Positions 51,788 through 61,858 of a stretch of 64,000 nt of DNA are shown here, piece by piece (positions within the stretch are counted from its first letter, which is position 1; every line of letters begins with the position of its first letter). The stretch spans positions 1 to 64,000 of the forward strand of contig JAIBAH010000008.1 of the NCBI GenBank assembly GCA_019695295.1, written 5' to 3'. A program made the position numbers and the translations under genes. The notes below the pieces were generated by a model. That model saw only the letters and a list, made by a program, of their open reading frames with translations, was not told the DNA's origin and did not search any database. This DNA is from Bacteroidia bacterium (GTDB taxonomy: Bacteria > Bacteroidota > Bacteroidia > J057).

Positions 51788-52435
51788 TTAGCTGTTTGCT
51801 TTTTTATGGTCAGCGAGGAATTTTTCAAGTCCGATATCTGTAAGCGGATGTTTAATCATGGACTGAATCACACTGAAAGGCATAGTCACCACATCGGACC
51901 CGGCCAAAGCACAGGCAAGCAGATGTTGATTATGACGTACGCTTGCTGCCAGAATTTCGGTCTGAATCATATAATTATCAAATATCTGACGAATTTCGTT
52001 GATTAAATGCATGCCGTCATGGCCTACATCATCCAGCCTTCCGATAAAAGGGCTTACATAAGTTGCTCCCGCCTTCGCCGCTACCAGTGCCTGAATGGCA
52101 GAAAAAACCAGTGTACAATTGGTTTTGATTCCCTCGGAAGTAAGGGTACGGATTGCCTTCACCCCTTCTTTAATCATTGGAATTTTCACTACAATATTGG
52201 GGTGTAATTTTGCGAGGGCTCTTCCTTCTCTCATCATTCCTTCATAATCCGTAGAGATTACCTCTGCACTCACGTCTCCCTCTACGATATTGCATATTGC
52301 AAGATAATGTGCATTAACGTCTTTCACTCCCACTTTTGCCATCAGACTGGGGTTTGTCGTTACCCCGTCCAGTACGCCCATAGCACTTGCTTCGCGAATT
52401 TCGTTCAAATCAGCAGTATCAATAAAAAATTTCAT
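51788..52435 (-). CDS. tal: Transaldolase, small (TalB-like/FSA-type) subfamily
   Basis: A 215-residue Schiff-base aldolase of the small decameric transaldolase/fructose-6-phosphate aldolase family. The Schiff-base Lys is in [11 protein letters not shown] (~85). The residue that separates the two activities sits in [13 protein letters not shown] (~130): Phe is typical of transaldolase, Tyr of FSA, so transfer of dihydroxyacetone in the pentose phosphate pathway is more likely than free cleavage. N-terminus [16 protein letters not shown] and the C-terminal [10 protein letters not shown] are standard. Promoter element TACCTTTG 34 bp upstream; own terminator. The name FSA is also used for such genes. 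Confidence 0.9.
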   Translation of the reverse strand: MKFFIDTADLNEIREASAMGVLDGVTTNPSLMAKVGVKDVNAHYLAICNIVEGDVSAEVISTDYEGMMREGRALAKLHPNIVVKIPMIKEGVKAIRTLTSEGIKTNCTLVFSAIQALVAAKAGATYVSPFIGRLDDVGHDGMHLINEIRQIFDNYMIQTEILAASVRHNQHLLACALAGSDVVTMPFSVIQSMIKHPLTDIGLEKFLADHKKANS

Positions 52436-52469
52436 ATTCTTGTTTTCTTAAATGGTTCTGAAACTCCCG

Positions 52470-52477
52470 CAAAGGTA
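52470..52477 (-). promoter_or_regulatory. -7 promoter element of the transaldolase gene
   Basis: TACCTTTG on the minus strand, an exact TAnnTTTG match, ends 34 bp before the ATG. Confidence 0.55.
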
Positions 52478-52594
52478 AGGAGAAAATATGATTCCTTAAA
52501 CCGTTTTTTTCTGAACCTTTATTCCGGGGCCCGCTATTCATCTGGATTTGAGGGAATTTCAGCGGAGAGAAAGTAGTTCCTGAAAGAGTGGTAT

Positions 52595-52628
52595 AAAAAA
52601 CCCTCCGTTGAGATTTTCAACAGAGGGT
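52595..52628 (-). terminator. Terminator of the SdrD-repeat gene
   Basis: On the minus strand a 12-bp stem (52617-52628 with 52600-52611, one G-U pair), a 5-nt loop and six T residues, 23 bp after the stop. Confidence 0.88.
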
Positions 52629-52650
52629 AATATAAACGGAATCAATCCTT

Positions 52651-55600
52651 TTACTCTTTAATAATTTTGAAGGTCACACCGGGTTTATCGGAGTAGATAT
52701 TTACGTGATAAATACCCGAAGCCCAAGTATGTGTATCCACCTGCACGGAATAGGGTCCATCCGTTACTCCTCTGAGTGTATTACTGAAAATTACCTGCCC
52801 GAGACTATTGGAAATCTGGATATCAGCCCATTTTACATTATAGAACTGACAATCAATTCTCAACATATCTGAAACCGGGTTTGGATAAGCCGTGGTGTAG
52901 ATTGGAATTTCCTTTTCATTCAGTCTTAACTGAACGGTATTACTATACTTAAAGGAGCCGTCAATATCCATCATTTTCAAACGATAAAAGACTACTTCCT
53001 CTGAAATACCTGTTACATTATAATCCGGGAACTGATACTCTTTTTTCTCAATCGAGTTACCCGCAGCATCCACTACCCCAATCTGACCAAAAGACATTCC
53101 TCTGTCCAGTGAGCGTTCAATGATAAAATGGCTACTGTTTACTTCGGTATTGGTAACCCACTGCAACCATCCGTCTTCGCCTACAAGAGACGCTTTGAAA
53201 GATAGCAACTCAATCGGGAAAGGAGGAGGAGGCAGGTATCCTGCGCTATTATTCAGGCTAAGCTGACCTGCTGCGAAAGGAGTTACAAAAGTAATCCGGC
53301 TGTTGGAAGGATCTACGTCGCTGTCAACTGCGTCATTTCCTCCATTCTGAGTGGTAAAGTTTCTGCCCGGCAGTTCCATAAACTCGAGAGAATAGGTTGT
53401 ATTAGGCGCAAGATTTTCGAAAGAATACTGACCGTCAAGGTAAGTATAATACGTTCTTAATCTTACATTGGAAGCATTATAGAGATTGATATATACTTTT
53501 CCGATAGTAGTATCCGGAGCACCAAACAAGCCATCCTGATTTATATCCGAGAAGGTAAGCCCGTTTACGGTAGCGGTTGGCTGGAACCCAATATCCGGAC
53601 CTGCTGTCTCAGAGAAGCAGCTTACCACTACGGTTCCTGCGTCTCCGGAAGGAGTAATATCGCTGTCTGAAGCGTCGGCTCCTACGTCCTGAAATGTATA
53701 TTCATGTCCGAGTGGTCTGTTTGTTGCACGTACCCTGTAGGTTCCGGGAGGAATATTTTTAAATAAATATTTACCATTTGCATCACTTACCGTATTGACA
53801 ACCGGGCTATTCGTTGCGTCATCAAAAAGACGAATGGTAAGCCCTGACATTGGTTTTTCGCCAGGATCCTGCTGTCCGTTAAAGGTTTGATCCACCCAAA
53901 CAAATCCTTCCAGCGAGCCTGAGCAGTATTCGATAAGACCCGCATCAATATCCAACTGTACTGTACCTTTATCTACTGTAAATACAGCCGTTCTTCCGGT
54001 AGAAGGCTCCACGTCGCTGTCATTGGCAGCAGGAGAACCTGAAATATTTTTGGTAGTAAAATAGGCTCCTTCCGGCAAGTCACTAAAGGAAATATAGTAA
54101 GTACCCGGTAAAACATTCATGAAGGCATAGCGGCCTTTTCCATCAGAAATACAAGACGACACTACCTGATTTACAGCGTTAAATAACTTCACAGTAACAC
54201 CACTCACCCCTGTTTCAGATACATCATATATCCCATTTTTATTTTGGTCAAACCATACAGAGTTTCCGATTGCAGCTCTTACGCTAAAGAAGCCGGCATC
54301 CTGATCTTCATTCACTGTGGGCGAAAGTACAATATTAAAAGTTTTACCATCATCCATATTGGGGTCACTGTTGGTTGCTACTGTAGCATTCAATGCTCTC
54401 TGTGAAGTAAAGCTGAAGCCATGAGGCAAGTTACTGAAACCCACTTTATAGGTACCTGCTGAAAGGTGAGGGAACAAATAAAATCCTTTCTCATCGGATT
54501 GCGTTGCGCTTAAAAGAGCTCCGGCATTGTCATAGAGGGTAACCGAGATTCCGGGAAGCGGCGGCTCAGAGGCATCCATGATTCCGTTTTTGTTTACATC
54601 CATCCACACATAATCCCCAATTACAGAGGTATTCACACTTGTATAGGTAAGCCCTGCATCTAAATTAATATTTGTTTCTCCTTCCAGCAATGAAAACAAT
54701 CCGGTTCTTCCTGTACCGGGATTAATATCACTGTCAATATCAGGAGCACCGGCGTTTTGAGCTACGAGAGCGAAGTTTAAGGGTACAGTAATACCCAGAC
54801 AATAATTTCCTGCAGGAATTTCATTAAAAATATATCTTCCTTTAATGTCAGTACGGGTAGCGGCTACGATTGTAACGCAATCCGAAGCATAAAGTGTAAC
54901 TGTCACTCCCTGAATACCCGGCTCATCTGCTTCCTGAATGGCATTACCATTTAAGTCATCCCATACTAAATCCCCGATTGTAGCCAGTCCTCCGGATTTC
55001 AGTTCTGTAATTAATCCACAGTCAATATCATATACTGAGGCTGCTGCTACAGCAAACAGATTGGTAATCCCTCCGCTACCGTCTGGAACATCACTGTCTG
55101 CTGAGGTTAGCCCCTGAAATGCAGTTGTAAAGCCTAACCCTTCAGGAAGATTTGCAAATTGCAGTTTATAGTTGCCGGGAGCTATATTTACAAAGATAAA
55201 AAAGCCGGTCGCATCTGTGGTAGTTTTATCAAGAACTGTATTACCAGCGTCTAAAAGATAGACAGAAACCCCCCGAACTCCCAGTTCTCCTATATCCTGC
55301 ATTCCGTTGGAATTGGTATCAAACCATACAAAGTCTCCTACTTTTGCTGTTCCAAGAATAGCAGTAGGAACCAGGCCAAGGTCAATATCCATTACCAAAT
55401 CTCCCCCTGAAAAAGAAATCGTATCGCTTTTTCCGGTAAGTACACCGAAATCTGAATCAACTCTGTCATTTGCTCCGGCATTGGCGGTAGCAATCGTATA
55501 TCCAACAGGAGTAGTGACCTGTACAAAATAGTAACCGGCAGGGATATTAGGGAAAATATAGTTTCCAAATCCGTCGGTTTTTGTAATCGCAATCTGATTG

Positions 55601-58443
55601 CCTTCAAAATCGTAAAGAGAGAGGGTTACCCCCGGTATTCCCGGCTCGTCGCTATCCTGCACTCCATCTGAATCCATATCTTTCCATACCCTGTCCCCAA
55701 TACTGACGAGCGTGTCAGCCGCTTTGTATATACCGGCATCAACAGACAATTCCTGTACTCCATTCACAAGCGCAATCACACCTGTATTGCCCGTAACTCC
55801 ACTGTAAATGATATCAGAGTCTTTATCATCAGTGGTGGCATTGGAAGGACTAAACATATGACCGGCCGGTAGCAAAATATTAATCTTGTAATTTCCTGCT
55901 GCTAATCCTGTAAATTTGTAGTTTCCAATTTTATCTGATGTAGTAGAGGAAATAATATTTCCGGAAACATCGGTAAGGTTGATATTGACATCTGACATCC
56001 CTTTTTCATTCAGGTCCTGAATTCCATTGGCATTAATATCATACCATATATAATTTCCAATTGCACCATTACTCTTAGGGGAATAATGAAGTCCCGCGTC
56101 TTTGTTGAGAATAGATTCATTGGCGTTCAGTGTAAACAAATCTGTGCGGCCTTTATTTACACCGGATATATTAATGTCGCTGTCCATATCTGGATTTCCT
56201 CCCTGTGATTTGGGAGAGAAGGTATAATCAATCGGTAATCCCACTTCCAGCTTGTAGATTCCGGCACTTAAGCCACTAAAAGTATATGAGCCATAAGCGT
56301 CGGTGATAGTTGAGCTGATAAAGTTATTTGCATTATTGAGTAATATAACCTTTACTCCTGCTATCCCAACCTCGCCTGCGTCCTGAATTCCATTATAGTT
56401 TTCATCCAGCCATACAGTATTGCCGATTGCTCCTGATGGAGCCGAAAAAGTTTCTATATCTCCTGTTCCGTTTGCATTACCGAAATATCCTGCTGTAGCA
56501 CTGCTGTTATAAAGCCTGTATCCGTGGAAAGCCGAAAGGAATTCGCTTGAAGGACGGTTGGAAAAATCCAGGTGGGCTCTTCTTCCCGTAGTATTGTTAA
56601 GCCAGATAATTCCGGAAGAGTTATCAGTAGAGGTAGGATTACTGGCTCCCATCATGATTTCATCAGAACCAGGTCTTAACGCCAAACCGCCTGAGGTAAT
56701 TTCGTCAAAGGTATGAGTCGCATTGGGATTACAAGGGTCAAAGGTATTGCGGTCTCCCCAGTAATACTCACCGCCCCCGGGACCTTCATTGTTTCCCTGC
56801 CCGGATATAAACAGACCCGGAGTAGTACAGTCCGGATACTGAGCCAGAGTTCCTCCTGCAGAAGCATTATTTTCCAGTGCATATTCATTGTTTATAATTC
56901 CGATTCTCAAAACATCTCCGGCGGTTACTCCTCTGAAAAGGGTATTATCTCCAAAAGTAGTATTATAATTATCAAATCCTGACTGATGACCATTTCTGTC
57001 CATAAGGGCTACAATCATACTGCCATCCATATCAAACTCGATATCCGAAAGAATTGGCTGCGGGTAAACAACCGCAGTATTCATTGCGTTGGTTGTAAAA
57101 GTACTTGCCCACGGCATCCATCTTGCATTATTGGTCATTAAAGGCGGAACGCCTCCGGCATTACCCCGGTTGTAATCCAGACGGAAAGAATAAACCACTG
57201 AAAAACTGGTACTGTTTAACTCCATAATGGTAGCGTAAAGATCGGCCTGATTCTGAGAAGTCTCTGCAGAACACACTACCCCGATATATACTTTTCCATT
57301 ATAACATTTTACTGCCCAGGGACGGAAATTGTTTCCGGAACAGCCCGGATTAGGAACTTTGATAGCTCTCACAAAAACAGGTGCACCGGAAGAGATATTA
57401 ATCTCAACGAGTTCCCTGTCAAAAAGGCTCATTACATACATTGTATTGCCATCTTCAGTGATATCCAGACCACCAAGAGACCGTTTTCCAACAGCATCAT
57501 AGGCATCACTGTCCCAGGATGGATTGGTTACAGCTGCCGGCAACTCGTTTACGTTATCTACCGGAGGTACAGTAGCAACCCTTCCGGAAGCCCCTACATT
57601 GCTTACCATTGTTTGTACATTGGCAAACAGTGTCGCTGATGGTGAGCCTGTATTTAAATCGATTTTATAGATACCCCCTAATCCACCAGGGCCAAAACCT
57701 GAATGCCTTTTATAAAATGCAGAAGTATAAAGCGCATTTTGTTTTTTGTTATAAGCTACCCCCCATACCGAGCCCATCTGACTTGCAGGAAGCGTATTGG
57801 AGGGAGGAGTAGTTTCGCCGGTATTGCTGGCATTAAACCATACAAACCCAGCCTGAGTACCGGAGGTGCCTCCCGCAAGCGGGTCTCCATTCACATATAA
57901 AGGAGTGGCCAACAGCTGAGTTACCGGATAATCCAGGGCTTTAGGGCCTACAGGAGGGGTATAATGAGCAGGCTTGTAGCCAGCGTCCAGTGTATTATTA
58001 TTTTTATTTACTCCTACTCCCAGGATATCAATCGTTATAACCGGCGTGTACCCATTTGCATCCGCATCACTATTCAGGTCGGTTGCAGGCGTTGCCGTTT
58101 GGTTGGTAAGATTATTAAATCCTGCTACTACCGGGAATCTCAGATAAAAAGTGCCGGATGAAAAGATAGAAAACCGGAAAAAACCCGGATTTCCCCCATT
58201 ATTAGCAGAAGTAGTGGTTGCCTGAAGCACATCGTCCCCGCCACCAAAAGCGCCATTGGGACCCACATTCCATAACTCAACGGTCACACCGTTGATTCCG
58301 TTTACGGGCAATTCATCCTGAATCCCATTTTCGTTCTCATCCTTCCAGATGTAGTTACCAATTGTCCCTACCTGAGCGAATAGCGACACCTTTGTCAAAA
58401 CAAAAACCAAGAAAATAAATAATTTTTGTCTGGAATCTATCAT
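52651..58443 (-). CDS. Giant SdrD-B repeat T9SS surface protein
   Basis: A 1930-residue secreted protein. A signal peptide (1-24) is followed by an SdrD-B-type domain (TIGNYIWKDENENGIQDE, ~27-150), then a ~500-residue region (about 165-665) with repeated strand patterns (YKIDLNTGSPSATLF, GNTMYVMSLFDRELVEINIS) that may be a beta-propeller, then nine more SdrD-B domains about 120 residues apart (starts near 671, 794, 914, 1034, 1156, 1274, 1393, 1513, 1628). Each has a DxNxNG calcium-type loop after IG(N/D)..W.D; the ninth and tenth overall are degenerate. A fibronectin-like strand region and a C-terminal T9SS sorting domain (from TAYPNPVSDML to TFKIIKE, ~1845-1930) end it. Probably a long rigid adhesin or surface stalk. 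Confidence 0.9.
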   Translation of the reverse strand: MIDSRQKLFIFLVFVLTKVSLFAQVGTIGNYIWKDENENGIQDELPVNGINGVTVELWNVGPNGAFGGGDDVLQATTTSANNGGNPGFFRFSIFSSGTFYLRFPVVAGFNNLTNQTATPATDLNSDADANGYTPVITIDILGVGVNKNNNTLDAGYKPAHYTPPVGPKALDYPVTQLLATPLYVNGDPLAGGTSGTQAGFVWFNASNTGETTPPSNTLPASQMGSVWGVAYNKKQNALYTSAFYKRHSGFGPGGLGGIYKIDLNTGSPSATLFANVQTMVSNVGASGRVATVPPVDNVNELPAAVTNPSWDSDAYDAVGKRSLGGLDITEDGNTMYVMSLFDRELVEINISSGAPVFVRAIKVPNPGCSGNNFRPWAVKCYNGKVYIGVVCSAETSQNQADLYATIMELNSTSFSVVYSFRLDYNRGNAGGVPPLMTNNARWMPWASTFTTNAMNTAVVYPQPILSDIEFDMDGSMIVALMDRNGHQSGFDNYNTTFGDNTLFRGVTAGDVLRIGIINNEYALENNASAGGTLAQYPDCTTPGLFISGQGNNEGPGGGEYYWGDRNTFDPCNPNATHTFDEITSGGLALRPGSDEIMMGASNPTSTDNSSGIIWLNNTTGRRAHLDFSNRPSSEFLSAFHGYRLYNSSATAGYFGNANGTGDIETFSAPSGAIGNTVWLDENYNGIQDAGEVGIAGVKVILLNNANNFISSTITDAYGSYTFSGLSAGIYKLEVGLPIDYTFSPKSQGGNPDMDSDINISGVNKGRTDLFTLNANESILNKDAGLHYSPKSNGAIGNYIWYDINANGIQDLNEKGMSDVNINLTDVSGNIISSTTSDKIGNYKFTGLAAGNYKINILLPAGHMFSPSNATTDDKDSDIIYSGVTGNTGVIALVNGVQELSVDAGIYKAADTLVSIGDRVWKDMDSDGVQDSDEPGIPGVTLSLYDFEGNQIAITKTDGFGNYIFPNIPAGYYFVQVTTPVGYTIATANAGANDRVDSDFGVLTGKSDTISFSGGDLVMDIDLGLVPTAILGTAKVGDFVWFDTNSNGMQDIGELGVRGVSVYLLDAGNTVLDKTTTDATGFFIFVNIAPGNYKLQFANLPEGLGFTTAFQGLTSADSDVPDGSGGITNLFAVAAASVYDIDCGLITELKSGGLATIGDLVWDDLNGNAIQEADEPGIQGVTVTLYASDCVTIVAATRTDIKGRYIFNEIPAGNYCLGITVPLNFALVAQNAGAPDIDSDINPGTGRTGLFSLLEGETNINLDAGLTYTSVNTSVIGDYVWMDVNKNGIMDASEPPLPGISVTLYDNAGALLSATQSDEKGFYLFPHLSAGTYKVGFSNLPHGFSFTSQRALNATVATNSDPNMDDGKTFNIVLSPTVNEDQDAGFFSVRAAIGNSVWFDQNKNGIYDVSETGVSGVTVKLFNAVNQVVSSCISDGKGRYAFMNVLPGTYYISFSDLPEGAYFTTKNISGSPAANDSDVEPSTGRTAVFTVDKGTVQLDIDAGLIEYCSGSLEGFVWVDQTFNGQQDPGEKPMSGLTIRLFDDATNSPVVNTVSDANGKYLFKNIPPGTYRVRATNRPLGHEYTFQDVGADASDSDITPSGDAGTVVVSCFSETAGPDIGFQPTATVNGLTFSDINQDGLFGAPDTTIGKVYINLYNASNVRLRTYYTYLDGQYSFENLAPNTTYSLEFMELPGRNFTTQNGGNDAVDSDVDPSNSRITFVTPFAAGQLSLNNSAGYLPPPPFPIELLSFKASLVGEDGWLQWVTNTEVNSSHFIIERSLDRGMSFGQIGVVDAAGNSIEKKEYQFPDYNVTGISEEVVFYRLKMMDIDGSFKYSNTVQLRLNEKEIPIYTTAYPNPVSDMLRIDCQFYNVKWADIQISNSLGQVIFSNTLRGVTDGPYSVQVDTHTWASGIYHVNIYSDKPGVTFKIIKE

Positions 58444-58966
58444 ATATTTAGCATTTAAATTATATAAAACTTTTTAAGAAAAATATCAGGTTCTTATTGT
58501 TTATCTTATTATTACTATGTGTATTTAAACATTGGAATAACAAATTCAATGCCTGATATTACAAATCTTCATTTTTTATCATATAAAATATTTCAAAAAA
58601 ATAAAATTTTAACAGTTAACTATCCGGAATCTATTTATTTTTTATATTAATTATTTAATAATCAACGACAAATACAAAAAACATTAACATTAACTTATCT
58701 TCAAATAAAAATAAACATTTTTCAAAACTATGAATAAAACAAGATATTTCGAACCAAAGTAAATGATTAATTTTTACAAAAACAAATAAAAATCCGGATT
58801 TTTCATACATTGTCTTTTTCTATCCAAATAACACTGCGTATTTAATATTTAACATTTCATTCACAAAATTTAAGCAACATTTTAAAATTTCATTCGTATT
58901 TTTGAGGAAAATTTAATTATTCAATTTCTATATTTTAAATTTAACAAATTACAGATAAATCCAATT
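58444..58966. other. AT-rich divergent intergenic region
   Basis: 523 bp between the giant SdrD-repeat gene and the thioredoxin-domain gene. Very AT-rich with many A and T runs and no convincing short gene. The plus-strand -7 element at 58897-58904 lies at its right end; no TAnnTTTG was found for the minus-strand gene. Confidence 0.55.
58897..58904 (+). promoter_or_regulatory. -7 promoter element of the thioredoxin-domain gene
   Basis: TATTTTTG, an exact TAnnTTTG match, ends 62 bp before the ATG at 58967. Several other T-rich matches are nearby, so the call is tentative. Confidence 0.4.
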
Positions 58967-60466
58967 ATGAATCATTTTAAAGGGATTTTGGTTTTCCTGC
59001 TTTCTTTAACCGCATTTCTTGTATCTGCTCAGAATAATAAGGGATACGATATTAAATTCAAAATCAACAACTTCAATGGGAAGAATGCCTTGCTTGCCTA
59101 TCATTTTGGTGACAAGCAATACATTCTCGATACGCTGGAGAGAACCCCTTCGGGCTACTTTCAGTTCAAGGGAGATACCACGATCAGAGGAGGGCTGTAT
59201 TTATTTGTATTACCTCCCAAAAATAATTATTTTGAATTTATCATTGACAATAAAGAGAGTCAGAATTTTACCCTCGAATCCGATAGCACAGATTTGATTA
59301 ATAAAATGAAAGTAACCGGCTCCAGGCAAAATGAACTCTTCTTTGGAGATATTCGCTTTATCTCTGAAAAAAGAAAATTAGCGGACGACCTTCAGAAAAA
59401 AATCAAAGAAGCCGCTGCTGACTCAGCTCAGATAAAAAAACATCAGACTGCTCTTAAAGGAATTGACAATGAGGTAGTAAGTGCAAGGGAAAAATTAGTC
59501 AAAGAGAACCCGGGAATGTTGTACAGTGCGATTCTCAAAGCGACCAAAGACCCCGAAATTCCTGAAACACCCAAAGACAAGGACGGAAAACCCGTTGATT
59601 CTTTGTTTGCATACAAATATTATAAGTCTCATTTTTGGGATAATATCAATTTCAACGACGAACGGATTCTCCTCACTCCCGTATTTATCGGAAAAATCAA
59701 TCAGTATCTGGACAAAGTGTGCTCTCAGGCCAATGACTCTCTCATCAAAGAAACGGAGTGGCTTATCAGCAAAACCCGTGGCAATAAAGAGATGTTTAAA
59801 TACATGGTGGTAACCACGCTGAACAAATATGCGAATGATAAAATCATGGGACACGACGCCGTTTATGTTGCTATTGCTGAAAATTACTATTGCAGCGGCC
59901 TGGCATTAGCCTGGACTGATACAGAGCAGTGTACCAAAATCTGTGACAGAGCAGTCAAGTTAAGCCCTACAATCTTAGGAAGAAGAGCACCTGAAGTAAG
60001 AATCATGGATGAAAACGACAAATGGGTTTCTCTTTCTGATGTCAACTCGGATTACACTGTTCTTTATTTCTGGGACTACGACTGCGGGCATTGTAAAAAA
60101 GTAACCCCGAAATTAATGCAGGTAGCCAATGCTTATCTTGACAAAGGCGCTAACGTAAAATTCTACACTGTCGAAATCAATGGTACAAGAGAGGAGTGGA
60201 AGAAAAAGCTACAGGACTATAAAATGACAAGAGAAGGCGTAATCAATACTGCCGACCCCGGAAGAGTCACCGGATTTGACAAGAAATATGACCTGTTGAG
60301 TACACCCAGAATTGTCATTCTGGACAAGGACAAAAAAATCATTGCCAAATACATTAGTTCCAAGCAAATGGATGAAATCCTCAATCATTATATCTATGGA
60401 AAAAATGAGCCAATGGTGATTTTTGAAGAAGACTCAGAACCGCACGAAGGGGACGATAAACATTAA
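58967..60466 (+). CDS. Secreted thioredoxin-fold protein with DUF4369-like N-terminus
   Basis: A 499-residue protein with a signal peptide (1-21, ending VSA), an N-terminal DUF4369-like beta domain (~25-120), a helical middle of DUF5106 type (~130-320) with several KDP.IPE-type loops, and a C-terminal thioredoxin domain (~330-480). The redox pair is in YFWDYDCGHCKKVTPKLM (CGHC, ~373-376), followed by a cis-Pro site in LLSTPRIVILDKDKK (TP). The order is common in Bacteroidota periplasmic or outer-membrane-associated TlpA/ResA-like proteins that probably act in disulphide exchange. The end is acidic (EEDSEPHEGDDKH). Monocistronic, with a bidirectional terminator behind it. Confidence 0.88.
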   Translation: MNHFKGILVFLLSLTAFLVSAQNNKGYDIKFKINNFNGKNALLAYHFGDKQYILDTLERTPSGYFQFKGDTTIRGGLYLFVLPPKNNYFEFIIDNKESQNFTLESDSTDLINKMKVTGSRQNELFFGDIRFISEKRKLADDLQKKIKEAAADSAQIKKHQTALKGIDNEVVSAREKLVKENPGMLYSAILKATKDPEIPETPKDKDGKPVDSLFAYKYYKSHFWDNINFNDERILLTPVFIGKINQYLDKVCSQANDSLIKETEWLISKTRGNKEMFKYMVVTTLNKYANDKIMGHDAVYVAIAENYYCSGLALAWTDTEQCTKICDRAVKLSPTILGRRAPEVRIMDENDKWVSLSDVNSDYTVLYFWDYDCGHCKKVTPKLMQVANAYLDKGANVKFYTVEINGTREEWKKKLQDYKMTREGVINTADPGRVTGFDKKYDLLSTPRIVILDKDKKIIAKYISSKQMDEILNHYIYGKNEPMVIFEEDSEPHEGDDKH

Positions 60467-60491
60467 TTTTCTTCCCTGTCGATTATAAATG

Positions 60492-60528
60492 AAAAATACC
60501 GCCGGAAAATCTCCTGCGGTATTTTTTG
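60492..60528. terminator. Bidirectional terminator between convergent genes
   Basis: A perfect 11-bp stem (60492-60502 with 60516-60526) around a 13-nt loop with a further GG/CC pair; T-run on the plus strand and A-run on the other side serve both the thioredoxin-domain gene and the zinc-ribbon gene. Confidence 0.85.
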
Positions 60529-60550
60529 TTCGGTATTTCCGGATATCTGA

Positions 60551-61243
60551 TTACTGTTTCAATCCGGACTGCTCTTTCAGGTATTGCTTCAGCCACTCCC
60601 CTTCCTCCGTTGAAATTCCTTCAAAACACACTATTTTTTGTGTTTCGGTTTTGATGACGAGGGAATCTTTCATAGTGGTATTCGATTGGCTTTTGGAGTT
60701 CTGAAGTACGAATCCCCTGTATTCCTCTTTCTGAAATGCAATGGAACGCAATTCAGGTGTGAAAAAAGAAAACCGTTTCGGAAAAGGAAAAAAATCTTTA
60801 CGGACTTCGATTTTTCCGTCTTTTATTACAATAGACTGGCTTCCTATGATATTGTTGAGCAATAAACCCGCCATGCCAATCCCTACGAGCCAGAACGGAA
60901 TGGAAAAAGCGGCAAACAACAGCGAAGCCTGAGAGGCTCCCCATGTCCAGAAACTGATAAATCCCAGCCAGAAAGTAGTAAATACTCCCAGCCCGATTGT
61001 TTCCAGCCCAAAGCCTTTCGGGGGCAGAATGATTTTTACCTGTCCCGAATCCAGCTCTTCTTCCATGCGGATTTTGCCGTAGGCCGGCGGAAAAGGCTCA
61101 TATTGCTGAATACTGTTTTGGAGCTTCATTAACTCCTCCAGTTTCCAGATTTCGTTGCATTCATGACACTTTGCAAGGTCTTTTTCGAGCACGATATCAG
61201 TAGCAGGAATGATATTATGACAATTTGGACAGGTAATTTGCAT
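60551..61243 (-). CDS. Zinc-ribbon two-TM membrane protein
   Basis: A 230-residue protein with an N-terminal zinc ribbon (CPNCH at ~5-9 and CHEC at ~27-30), a charged segment, two membrane helices (~83-103 and ~108-132: FTTFWLGFISFWTWG and LLFAAFSIPFWLVGIGMAGLLL) and a C-terminal cytoplasmic beta-rich domain that resembles bacterial PH-like domains. The first Cys pair plus the second forms a four-Cys site. Function is unknown; zinc-ribbon-plus-TM proteins often sit in membrane quality control or sensing, but nothing here proves it. Convergent with the thioredoxin-domain gene. ATG at 61243. Confidence 0.8.
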   Translation of the reverse strand: MQITCPNCHNIIPATDIVLEKDLAKCHECNEIWKLEELMKLQNSIQQYEPFPPAYGKIRMEEELDSGQVKIILPPKGFGLETIGLGVFTTFWLGFISFWTWGASQASLLFAAFSIPFWLVGIGMAGLLLNNIIGSQSIVIKDGKIEVRKDFFPFPKRFSFFTPELRSIAFQKEEYRGFVLQNSKSQSNTTMKDSLVIKTETQKIVCFEGISTEEGEWLKQYLKEQSGLKQ

Positions 61244-61284
61244 GTCTTTTTTTTTATTGGAATAATGAGATATCCGGCAAAAAG

Positions 61285-61848
61285 TTACAAAGAATAATTG
61301 CGGGGAGTACAGATTCTCGATGGACTTAGAGAAAGTGCCGTTTCGAGTGACGCTTTTTCTTCTTCATAAAGACTCAGCAAAGGCTGAATATCTGCATTTT
61401 CCCGGATGGTATTCCCGGCATTTCCCAAAGGAGAAAGCGGGTTATCTGAAAAAAGCGTAATATACTCAATCTCAAACTGTTTTCTTGCGGCCTGAGCCAT
61501 TTCTTTTGCTGAAACCAAAGTCTGCACTCCCTCTTTTTTTACAATAGGTCCCAGAATAAGGAGAGGAATCGGAGAAAGTAGCTTCCGGATTTTTGAAGCG
61601 GACGCTATCAGCTCTCCATTTTCAAAATAATAAAAATCTCTTTGTGAAGCCGGAAAGGCATGATTATGAACCATGGACTCGCTCAGCAGGGATGAAATTC
61701 TTTTGGTTACAAAAACCGAGTCCTGAATGGTATCTCCGAATGCTTCATGCAGAATCAGCGTTGGAGTCTGAAATTTGAAATTATTGACAAAATCCCTGAT
61801 AAAAAGCCGGTCTTTCAGATTGGCGAGGGATAAATAAATCAGATTCAT
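61285..61848 (-). CDS. Hypothetical protein adjacent to tsaD
   Basis: A 187-residue cytoplasmic protein. I do not recognise the family with certainty. It has a start MNLIYLSLANLKDRLFIRDFV, a hydrophobic strand LSPIPLLILGPIVKKEGVQTLVSAKEMAQAA near 90-120 and a C-terminal polar stretch. The alternation of short hydrophobic strands and helices gives an alpha/beta fold that vaguely recalls the N-terminal half of amino acid kinases, but the nucleotide glycine motif is missing. It starts 10 bp after the tsaD stop, so it is co-transcribed and might be linked to tRNA modification or be merely downstream. Confidence 0.7.
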   Translation of the reverse strand: MNLIYLSLANLKDRLFIRDFVNNFKFQTPTLILHEAFGDTIQDSVFVTKRISSLLSESMVHNHAFPASQRDFYYFENGELIASASKIRKLLSPIPLLILGPIVKKEGVQTLVSAKEMAQAARKQFEIEYITLFSDNPLSPLGNAGNTIRENADIQPLLSLYEEEKASLETALSLSPSRICTPRNYSL

Positions 61849-61858
61849 ATTGTTGAAT

